Notes under the pieces: generated by a model
Database searches by the model: none
The model's input: the letters and a program-made list of their open reading frames with translations, nothing else
What the model was told of the DNA's origin: nothing
Program-made: the position numbers and the translations under genes
In this document: piece by piece, positions 1 through 5,369 of the stretch
How positions within the stretch are numbered: the first letter of the stretch is position 1
How the letters are laid out: each line of letters starts with the position of its first letter
Source: Planctomycetota bacterium
GTDB taxonomy: Bacteria > Planctomycetota > UBA1135 > UBA2386
Assembly: GCA_020425915.1 (NCBI GenBank)
Contig: JAGQQZ010000155.1
Span: forward strand, 1 to 5,886
DNA: 5,886 nucleotides
Direction: 5' to 3'

Positions 1-411
1 GCGCCGCTCGACCGACTCGTCGACGCTGGCGCGAGCGACGTGGGTACCATCGTGCTGGCGGGTTCCCGGCTGGCCCAGCGCAAGCAGTGGATCGCGTTCT
101 CGTCGGGCTATCGCGGCACCGCGACGATCAACGCCGGTGCCGAGCGGGCGCTGCGCGCGAACCACAGCAGCTTGCTCCCGGTCGGTATCACGCGCGTGGA
201 CGGTGTGTTCCAGCGCGGCGACACGATCTGCATCCGCAGCGAGGACGGCACCGAGCTCGGGCGCGGCGTCGCCGAACTCAACAGCGTCGAAGCCCGGCGC
301 GTCCTCGGCCTGCGCAGCGAGCAGGTCGAAGCCGAACTCGGATTGGGCCGCGAGGTGCGGTTCATCCACCGCAATCACCTCGTCCTGTTCGGAGGACTGC
401 ACGATGACTGA
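1..411 (+). CDS. proB: Glutamate 5-kinase, C-terminal part with PUA domain (5' end outside window)
   Basis: ProB phosphorylates glutamate to gamma-glutamyl phosphate with ATP in the cytoplasm, the first step of proline synthesis. The window opens in frame and shows the last 136 residues; about 230 residues are missing on the left, judging by the usual ProB length of about 370. What is seen is the end of the kinase domain (GTIVLAGSRLAQRKQW, fragment residues 15-30) followed by a PUA domain from about residue 39. The PUA domain includes the family-typical stretches SSLLPVGITRVDGVFQRGD and GRGVAELNS, which align by eye with the E. coli ProB tail. The stop codon TGA at 409-411 lies inside the start of proA, so the pair is almost surely co-transcribed and translationally coupled. 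The PUA domain in bacterial ProB is thought to modulate activity and proline feedback rather than catalysis. No frameshift is seen. Confidence 0.93.
   Translation, partial: APLDRLVDAGASDVGTIVLAGSRLAQRKQWIAFSSGYRGTATINAGAERALRANHSSLLPVGITRVDGVFQRGDTICIRSEDGTELGRGVAELNSVEARRVLGLRSEQVEAELGLGREVRFIHRNHLVLFGGLHDD
391..396 (+). promoter_or_regulatory. Ribosome binding site of proA
   Basis: GGAGGA lies 7 bases before the ATG at 404, inside the proB coding sequence. It decides the start of proA. Reading further upstream in the proA frame gives only proB shadow sequence that does not resemble the family. Confidence 0.8.
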
Positions 412-1696
412 TGCACTCGCCCTTCAACTCGCCGAGATCCGCGCTGCCGGCCAGGCCGCCGCAGCCCTCGACGGCGGGGTGAGGACCGCTGCGCTGCGTC
501 GCTTCGCCGACCTCGTGGACTCGCGGCGCGCCGATCTGCTCGCGGCGAACCGTCGCGACCTCGACGAGCAGGCCGGCCGGATCGAGGATGCGCTGTACCA
601 GCGCCTGAAGCTCGGCGACGGCAAGATCGATGCGCTCGTGACCGGCGTCCGTCAGCTCGCGGATCGGCCGGACCCGGTCGGCACGTCGCTGGGTCGGACT
701 CTGCTCGACGACGACCTGGTGCTGACGAAGGTCGCGGTTCCGATCGGTGTCATCGGCGTCGTGTTCGAGTCGCGTCCCGACGTGATCCCGCAGATCCTGT
801 CGCTGGTGTTGCGTTCGGGCAACGTCGCCGTGCTCAAGGGTGGGCGGGAAGCGTTGCACTCGAACCGAGCCTTCATGCAACTCGTCGGCGAACTCAACCG
901 GGAGATCGGTGAGCTCCCCGAACGATGGGCGACATTGTTCGAGACCCGCGAGGAGATCCGCGCGATCCTCGACTATCCCGAGTACGTCGACCTCGTGATC
1001 CCGCGCGGCTCGAACCAGCTCGTGCGCAGCATCCAGGAGAGCACGCGAATCCCGGTGCTCGGCCATGCCGAGGGCGTCTGCCACGTCTACGTCCACCCGA
1101 GCGCCGACATGGCGAAGGCCGTCGACGTCGCGATCGATTCGAAGGTCCAGTATCCGTCCGCGTGCAACGCGCTCGAGACGTTGCTCGTCGATGGCGAGTG
1201 CGCGGCCGAGTTCCTGCCCCGATTCGCCGAGGTCGCGGGGCCGGCCGGCATCACGATTCGCGGCTGCGAGCGGACGCGCTCCGTGCTTCCCGATGTCGAC
1301 CACGCGACCGACGACGACTGGCGCACCGAGTTCGGCGACCTGCGCCTCTCGGTCCGCGTCGTCGACGGACTCGACGCCGCGATCGACCACATCCATCGGT
1401 TCGGCTCCGGCCACACCGACTGCGTGGTCGCCGAGGACGAGACGATCTGCGAGTCCTTCCTGCGCCGCGTGGATTCCGCGAGCGTCTTCGCCAACGCCTC
1501 GACCCGATTCGCCGACGGGTTCCGTTACGGTCTCGGCGCCGAGGTCGGAATCAGCACCAACAAGACGCACGCGCGCGGCCCGGTCGGTGTCGAGGGGCTG
1601 ATGATCTACAAGTACCAGCTCCGCGGCGCGGGGCAGGTCGTGCGGAACTACGCCGGGACGGACGCGCGGGCGTTCAGGCACGAGCCGCTGTCCTAA
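404..1696 (+). CDS. proA: Gamma-glutamyl phosphate reductase (glutamate-5-semialdehyde dehydrogenase)
   Basis: ProA reduces gamma-glutamyl phosphate with NADPH to glutamate-5-semialdehyde, which cyclises to pyrroline-5-carboxylate for proline synthesis; it is cytoplasmic. The protein is 430 residues, close to the usual 415-430, and belongs to the aldehyde dehydrogenase fold. Visible landmarks are VFESRPDVIPQ (120-130), a cofactor-binding segment LRSGNVAVLKGGREALHSN (136-154), VDLVIPRGSNQLV (195-207), the catalytic cysteine C254 in YPSACNALETLLV (250-262), GSGHTDC (334-340), and the family signature around SVFANASTRFADGFRYG (360-376). The start is fixed by the ribosome binding site at 391-396 and by the good N-terminal fit. 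The gene overlaps proB by 8 bases in the next frame. Several segments (YPSACNALETLL, HAEGVCHVYV, FGLGAEVG-like region, HARGPVGVEGL) read more like eukaryotic P5C synthase than E. coli ProA. The gene looks intact. Confidence 0.96.
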   Translation: MTDALALQLAEIRAAGQAAAALDGGVRTAALRRFADLVDSRRADLLAANRRDLDEQAGRIEDALYQRLKLGDGKIDALVTGVRQLADRPDPVGTSLGRTLLDDDLVLTKVAVPIGVIGVVFESRPDVIPQILSLVLRSGNVAVLKGGREALHSNRAFMQLVGELNREIGELPERWATLFETREEIRAILDYPEYVDLVIPRGSNQLVRSIQESTRIPVLGHAEGVCHVYVHPSADMAKAVDVAIDSKVQYPSACNALETLLVDGECAAEFLPRFAEVAGPAGITIRGCERTRSVLPDVDHATDDDWRTEFGDLRLSVRVVDGLDAAIDHIHRFGSGHTDCVVAEDETICESFLRRVDSASVFANASTRFADGFRYGLGAEVGISTNKTHARGPVGVEGLMIYKYQLRGAGQVVRNYAGTDARAFRHEPLS

Positions 1697-1713
1697 CGGC
1701 GGCCATCCCGCCG
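1697..1713 (+). terminator. Possible GC-rich hairpin after proA (no U-tract)
   Basis: CGGCGG (1697-1702) and CCGCCG (1708-1713) are perfect reverse complements with a 5-base loop, starting at the base after the proA stop codon. No run of T follows, so this is not a canonical intrinsic terminator. In sequence of this GC content a 6-base GC dyad can arise by chance. It may be an mRNA-end hairpin or nothing. Confidence 0.25.
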
Positions 1714-1793
1714 CGCCGGACGGGAATTCGACGGGGGCGCCGTGACCAGTCACGGTCGCGCGACTATCTGGGGTACTCGGTTTCCCTGCTCCC

Positions 1794-1798
1794 GGAGA
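1794..1798 (+). promoter_or_regulatory. Ribosome binding site for GTG start at 1808
   Basis: GGAGA lies 9 bases before the GTG at 1808. Together with the signal peptide that begins at that codon, it supports 1808 as the start instead of the earlier in-frame GTG at 1742. Confidence 0.6.
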
Positions 1799-1807
1799 CT
1801 TGCGTCT

Positions 1808-4186
1808 GTGATCCGCGCCATCCTCGTCTGGTCGTCCTTGCTCGGGACCATCGTTGGACAGGCTTCCTTCCGTCCTGCCGGGCGCGAACACCTTCCGACC
1901 GAGGGTGCGGAGCGAATGTTGCCGATCGACGTGGATTCGGATGGTGACGTCGACTTGATTCGTGAAAGGCTCGACGAGGTGTACCTCAACGATGGCGCGG
2001 GTCGATTCACGGTCACGCGCAGCGTTTCCGGGATTCCACCCGGGCTTCGGAACGGGGTTGCCGCCGACTTCGATGGCGATGGGTACGCCGACCTCTACTT
2101 CTCCGGCCGAATGCTCCGGCAGGCCGCGCCTCGAGCGTTCGTTGACAGGACCGCCGCGAGCTTCCCGATGGGCTTTCCTGTCGGCGTGCGCCAGCTCGCG
2201 GTCGACGTCGATGGCGACGGGGCGGTCGACATCGTTGGGTTCGACGGTCCTCATGAATCCCTGGCCCTCTGGTACGCGGGTCCTTCGATCGCGTTCAACG
2301 ACGGGAACGGCACGTTCGCGACGCCGATCGATCTCGGGACGACCTCGGTCGCCTGCGCGGTTCGAGATTTCGACGGAGATCAGCTGTTGGACGTCTTGTC
2401 GTCGGACTGGACCGGGGCTGCTTTGGAACTGCACCTCAGGCGCAATCTGGGCAATCGCACGTTCGGCCCGCCCGAGTTCGTCGGTCCAGGTGCCCTCGAG
2501 TTCCACGCGGCCGATGTAGTCTCCGCGCACTCGGTGGGAGCGGTGGATCTCTTGGTCGATTCTCCGGTGCCCGAGAATCGACGGATCCACACCAATCGGG
2601 GAGACGGCACGTTCGAGACGATCGCCGCTCCATTCCTCGACGGGTCCATCCCCGGTGGTCGCTTGGCTGCTCTCGATGTCGACGGCGACGGGGCGAGCGA
2701 GCTGGTAGTCGGAGGCTTGGCAACGGTGACGAGTCAGCAACTCCTGGCGGGCATCGTGATTCCCGGGGTCTCCACCATGGCTGGTGTCGTCGGACCGGAC
2801 GTTGCGTCGGTTCCGGTCGACGTCGACGGCGATGGTGACGAAGACCTCTTGTTGGGCTCGACACTGCTGATCAACGCGAGCGATGCGACGATGCGCGTCG
2901 CGTCTCCGATCCCTCCTGCTCCGCCGAGAATCGACCAAAGGCGGTTGACTGCGGAGTTGTTCGGCGACGTCGACGGCGATGGGTTCGTGGACGCCGTCAC
3001 GTCCGCGATACACATCAACCGGCTCGATGGAGCTTGGCAATCGGTCGCTTCGGATTCCGAGCGTTCGTATCTCGCGCTCGCGGACCTCGACGGCGACGGA
3101 GTGGTCGATACCCTCTGCAGGGATCACTCCACCGGCTCGTTGTGTGTCCTGCTCGGAGATGGAGGCGGAGGACTCCAGCCCGCGCCGGCAGGGTTCCTGC
3201 CGGCTGGCGTCACGGTCTCGCCGTACGCGAAGCTCGCGCCCTTCGATGTGGACGCCGACGGCGATCCAGACATCGTGATCGCCGACGTTCGCTCGGTCGG
3301 ATGGATGGAGAGTACGTCGAGCGGTTTCGGGCCGTTGGTGGAACTCACCGTGAGGTCGTTCCATTGGCCGCTGCACCGTCCCCAGTTCTCGGACGTGGAT
3401 GGCGACGGTCTACGAGACATCGTTGCGAGTGGCCTGCTCCTCATGAACCGCGGTGCCGGGTTCGTGGACGAGACGAGCGGCCGGCTGCCCTCGGGGATCA
3501 CTCATGCCGAGCTTGCTGCCGACTTCGATCGTGACGGCGACCAGGACTTGGTCGGGAGCCTCGGGTCGTTCGGATATCGCGTGGCACTCAATGATGGAGC
3601 CGGCCACTTCACGCTGGGTGCAGTTGTCCCGGTCGACCTGGCCCGAGGTTCCGCCGTAGACCTGGACCTCGACGGAGACCTCGATCTCGCGTCGTTCACG
3701 ACTTTCGGACTGAACGACGGAACGGGGAACTTTGTGCAGGTCGATGGAATCGCGCCACAGTCCGGAGGGGCCTTTGCGGACCTCGACCGAGACGGCGACG
3801 TGGATGCCGTTGTCGACGGTCGAACGATCGAGAACCTGCGACGACAAGTTCGGGCGCCGTTCGTACCGACTCGGGGTCGAATCTACCGCGTGGACATCCA
3901 TGCTCAGGCCATGGCGAATACCTTGATTCGGGTCGTGGTTCCCGTCATCGGATTCACGTCGGCCGCGCTCGACTTCGGTTCCTCGGGGACGTGGCAACTC
4001 TCACCGGCGACCAGCGTTCCCCTGTCCGGAATCGTCATGCACTACGCGGAGAACGTCGTAAGTGCTGCGGTGTCCGTTCCGCTCGGGATGCCGACCGGCC
4101 AGCCGTTCCTCGTGCAGGCGATGATCTACGACATCGGCTCGAACACGCTGGAATTCACGAATGCGCTGCGCGAGCGCGTCGATTGA
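1808..4186 (+). CDS. Secreted FG-GAP/VCBS-type repeat protein, probable double beta-propeller
   Basis: The specific function is unknown. With the GTG at 1808 the product is 792 residues. Residues 1-19 form a signal peptide (IRAILVWSSLLGTIVGQA) with probable cleavage after A19 in GQA|SF. The mature part carries loops of the form DxDxDGxxD, typical of calcium-binding FG-GAP/VCBS repeats, at residues 41, 87, 133, 187, 290, 338, 387, 426, 480, 529, 572, 618 and 658, plus a worn copy near 236. Spacing is 39-54 residues. Many repeats also hold the companion motif N-D-G-x-G-x-F, for example 61-67, 164-170, 594-601 and 635-642, and two hold FVDxT segments (111-115, 552-556). Fourteen repeats fit two seven-bladed propellers. 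Residues 684-792 form a different, non-repeat C-terminal domain ending in a TNAL segment. There is no C-terminal membrane anchor or LPXTG/PEP-CTERM-like motif, so the protein is probably released or held at the cell surface by other means. Candidate roles are adhesion or binding of polysaccharide or protein. Starting at GTG 1742 would add 22 residues that spoil the signal peptide. Confidence 0.85.
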   Translation: MIRAILVWSSLLGTIVGQASFRPAGREHLPTEGAERMLPIDVDSDGDVDLIRERLDEVYLNDGAGRFTVTRSVSGIPPGLRNGVAADFDGDGYADLYFSGRMLRQAAPRAFVDRTAASFPMGFPVGVRQLAVDVDGDGAVDIVGFDGPHESLALWYAGPSIAFNDGNGTFATPIDLGTTSVACAVRDFDGDQLLDVLSSDWTGAALELHLRRNLGNRTFGPPEFVGPGALEFHAADVVSAHSVGAVDLLVDSPVPENRRIHTNRGDGTFETIAAPFLDGSIPGGRLAALDVDGDGASELVVGGLATVTSQQLLAGIVIPGVSTMAGVVGPDVASVPVDVDGDGDEDLLLGSTLLINASDATMRVASPIPPAPPRIDQRRLTAELFGDVDGDGFVDAVTSAIHINRLDGAWQSVASDSERSYLALADLDGDGVVDTLCRDHSTGSLCVLLGDGGGGLQPAPAGFLPAGVTVSPYAKLAPFDVDADGDPDIVIADVRSVGWMESTSSGFGPLVELTVRSFHWPLHRPQFSDVDGDGLRDIVASGLLLMNRGAGFVDETSGRLPSGITHAELAADFDRDGDQDLVGSLGSFGYRVALNDGAGHFTLGAVVPVDLARGSAVDLDLDGDLDLASFTTFGLNDGTGNFVQVDGIAPQSGGAFADLDRDGDVDAVVDGRTIENLRRQVRAPFVPTRGRIYRVDIHAQAMANTLIRVVVPVIGFTSAALDFGSSGTWQLSPATSVPLSGIVMHYAENVVSAAVSVPLGMPTGQPFLVQAMIYDIGSNTLEFTNALRERVD
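1928..3805 (+). repeat. Array of 14 degenerate FG-GAP/VCBS coding repeats
   Basis: Each unit is about 40-54 codons and contains a codon run for DxDxDGxxD. At DNA level the loops are often close copies: the 18-base stretch at 2818-2835 recurs exactly at 2965-2982, and similar runs lie near 2200-2220 and 2677-2693. Between loops the DNA diverges strongly, so this is an old protein-level repeat held by selection on the loop more than a recent tandem duplication. Confidence 0.8.
3857..4183 (+). other. Non-repeat C-terminal domain of the repeat protein
   Basis: Codons for residues 684-792 hold no Asp-loop. The sequence alternates hydrophobic and polar residues as in a beta-sandwich and ends with a run reading PLGMPTGQPFLVQAMIYD followed by TNAL. 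From memory, similar ends (P-x-x-G-x-x-F-x-x-QA...D...TNAL) occur in many exported proteins of some Planctomycetota. I have not been able to check this. A sorting, anchoring or binding role is inference. Confidence 0.5.
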
Positions 4187-4204
4187 TCGGAGGCGTCAGG
4201 CGCA
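4187..4204. other. Short convergent junction
   Basis: Only 18 bases separate the stop codons of the repeat-protein gene (plus strand) and the ATP-grasp gene (minus strand). I see no hairpin followed by a T-run in either direction, so the two transcripts probably overlap at their 3' ends or end by a factor-dependent route. Confidence 0.6.
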
Positions 4205-5086
4205 TCAGAGCCGAGTGCGCACCTGCTTCGCGAACCGCTCGCCGAGCGTGTCGCACTGTTCGGGATACAGATAGGGTTCGATCAGCTCGAGTTCCATCAC
4301 GTGGAGTCTGTCTCGATGCCGAACCATGTCGACGCGGGCGTACAGCGGCGCCGGCGTGACTGACCGGAGAACGGTTCGGGCGGCGTCGATCTCCGTCCGC
4401 GTCGGATCGTGCCGACGTTCGCTCGCACCGAACACGCGCTGAACGCGGTAGTCGCCGGTGCGCGGGATCTTCTGCACGCAGTGTGAGAACTCGCCGCCGA
4501 GGAATACGAACGACAGTTCGCCCTCGCTCTCGATCGAATCGAGGTAGGGCTGCAGGAGCGCGCGGCCGGGTGGAAGGTCGCCATCCGGCGGCATCGTTCC
4601 GTCTCGCTCGACGCGAACCTGTCGCCAGGCGCCGGCGCCGACGCTCGGCTTCGCCACGATCGATGCTGCGTCGAATCGTTCGAACGCGAGGCGGACCGAG
4701 TCGACGTCGACGCGGTCGACGTGGAGCGTGGGCACGGTCGGAACCCCGGCACGGGCCAGGTCCTGCAGATATCCCTTGTCGAGGTTCCATGTGATGAGCT
4801 CGAGCGGATTCCACAGCGGTCGAATCGCGGCGATCTGCTGCAGTCGAGCGACGAACTCGCCCGGTCGCTCGGGGTAGTCCCAGGTCGTGCCGACGACGAC
4901 GGCATCGAACGAGTCGATTCGCCAGTCCGCGGAATCCCAGGCGCACGCGACGAGCTCGATTCCCGCTCTCGCGCACGCGTCGACGAGCGGCGGGAACTGC
5001 AACTCGTGTTCGAAGCGATCCGAACGCGGGTTCGGATGGTCGGGAAGCACCGCCGCGGCGGTCAAGTATGCGATGCGTGCCGTCAT
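4205..5086 (-). CDS. ATP-grasp domain protein, RimK/glutathione-synthetase-like
   Basis: ATP-grasp enzymes join a carboxylate to an amine or similar nucleophile through an acyl-phosphate, using ATP and magnesium. This one is 293 residues, the size of the stand-alone RimK/DcsG-like group. The substrate cannot be told. An N-terminal Rossmann-like part runs from residue 4 (RIAYLTA) and includes VVVGTTWDYPERPGEF (63-78). The ATP-grasp part follows: NLDKGYLQDLARAGVPTVPT (101-120), IVAKPSVGAGAWR with probable ATP-contact K146 (143-155), GELSFVFLGGEFSHCVQK (189-206), GDYRVQ (211-216), and the acidic magnesium cluster MELELIEP (264-271, E265, E267, E270) after YARVDMVR (249-256). The start is the only possible one: an in-frame TAA lies at 5132-5134 and no other start codon comes between. 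No Shine-Dalgarno sequence is visible. The gene converges on the repeat-protein gene and diverges from the second one. It could be annotated as a glutathione synthase-like hypothetical protein; a cycloserine-type ligase role would be over-reading. Confidence 0.82.
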   Translation of the reverse strand: MTARIAYLTAAAVLPDHPNPRSDRFEHELQFPPLVDACARAGIELVACAWDSADWRIDSFDAVVVGTTWDYPERPGEFVARLQQIAAIRPLWNPLELITWNLDKGYLQDLARAGVPTVPTLHVDRVDVDSVRLAFERFDAASIVAKPSVGAGAWRQVRVERDGTMPPDGDLPPGRALLQPYLDSIESEGELSFVFLGGEFSHCVQKIPRTGDYRVQRVFGASERRHDPTRTEIDAARTVLRSVTPAPLYARVDMVRHRDRLHVMELELIEPYLYPEQCDTLGERFAKQVRTRL

Positions 5087-5100
5087 GCGTGGTGAGTTCG

Positions 5101-5131
5101 CGTGTCGCGTCTGCGCGGCCCGCGCGACACG
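5101..5131. repeat. Perfect 9-base inverted repeat upstream of the ATP-grasp gene
   Basis: CGTGTCGCG (5101-5109) pairs with CGCGACACG (5123-5131) around a 13-base GC-rich centre; an alternative inner stem (5113-5117 with 5121-5125) is also possible. It lies 14 bases before the ATP-grasp start codon, where a ribosome binding site would normally be close, and no T-run follows on either strand. It could be an mRNA leader hairpin or an operator; which one cannot be told. Confidence 0.5.
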
Positions 5132-5303
5132 TTAGCCGTGGATTCGGATCGGCGCGCAGACAATCCAGCGCGTGGACTCGAGAGCGAGTGGTGTTGCAGC
5201 CTTGGGATTGCCGATATGGGCGCGCCGGACCTGTGCTTAGGAGCGGAAGCCAATCACGTGGTCGAAAGTGCCGAGCCGGTGCACTAGGCGTCGCGCGCTC
5301 TCT

Positions 5304-5321
5304 TGTGTTCGCCTGAACACA
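5304..5321. repeat. Perfect 7-base inverted repeat, operator-like, upstream of second repeat protein
   Basis: TGTGTTC (5304-5310) and GAACACA (5315-5321) are exact reverse complements with a 4-base centre, giving an 18-base dyad 48 bases before the ATG at 5370. It is less GC-rich than its surroundings and overlaps a weak -35 candidate, which would suit a repressor or activator site. There is no T-run after it, so a terminator is less likely. Confidence 0.5.
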
Positions 5322-5358
5322 CGAATAACGTGATGCGGTTGGGGGTGCTCTCTCACCT

Positions 5359-5364
5359 GGAGGA
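5359..5364 (+). promoter_or_regulatory. Ribosome binding site of second repeat protein
   Basis: GGAGGA sits 5 bases before the ATG at 5370 and is the strongest Shine-Dalgarno sequence in the right half. It fixes the reading frame and start of a gene that is otherwise cut by the window end. Confidence 0.8.
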
Positions 5365-5369
5365 ATACG

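Larger units (their letters stand above)
1697..1807. other. Intergenic gap between proA and the repeat-protein gene
   Basis: This 111-base gap holds the dyad at 1697-1713 directly after the proA stop and the ribosome binding site at 1794-1798. I see no convincing -35/-10 pair, so the downstream gene could be read from a promoter I cannot recognise or by read-through from proBA. If the alternative GTG at 1742 were used, the gap would shrink to 45 bases. Confidence 0.6.
5087..5369. other. Divergent intergenic region with two inverted repeats
   Basis: These 283 bases must hold the promoters of both the minus-strand ATP-grasp gene and the plus-strand repeat protein. Two perfect dyads stand out (5101-5131 and 5304-5321). 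I find no tRNA, no convincing small gene and no strong sigma70 consensus. A weak candidate for the rightward gene is TTGTGT (5303-5308) with a 17-base spacer and TAACGT (5326-5331), which matches the consensus poorly. Confidence 0.55.

Noticed and set aside
925..1947. Plus-strand open frame of 340 codons overlapping proA
   Set aside because: It is an arginine- and proline-rich shadow of proA in another frame, extended through the gap and into the repeat-protein gene.
362..3376. Minus-strand open frame of 1004 codons lying antisense to proA and to much of the repeat-protein gene
   Set aside because: It crosses two unrelated real genes and the gap between them. Its composition is rich in Arg, Asp, Val and Glu, as expected from the complement of GC-rich codons. 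It has no ribosome binding site and no family likeness. Long stop-free antisense frames are normal at this GC content.
4163..4177. GCGCT/AGCGC hairpin at the end of the repeat-protein gene as a terminator
   Set aside because: The 5-base stem lies inside coding sequence, has no T-run on either side and is within chance for this GC content.
5102..5287. Possible 61-codon gene in the divergent intergenic region
   Set aside because: It starts at a GTG inside the inverted repeat with only a poor GGTGAG upstream. The product has no recognisable motif, and such short frames are expected by chance.
5304..5321. LexA/SOS box
   Set aside because: The dyad has GTTC-N4-GAAC, the reverse order of the Gram-positive SOS box GAAC-N4-GTTC, and there is no SOS gene nearby.
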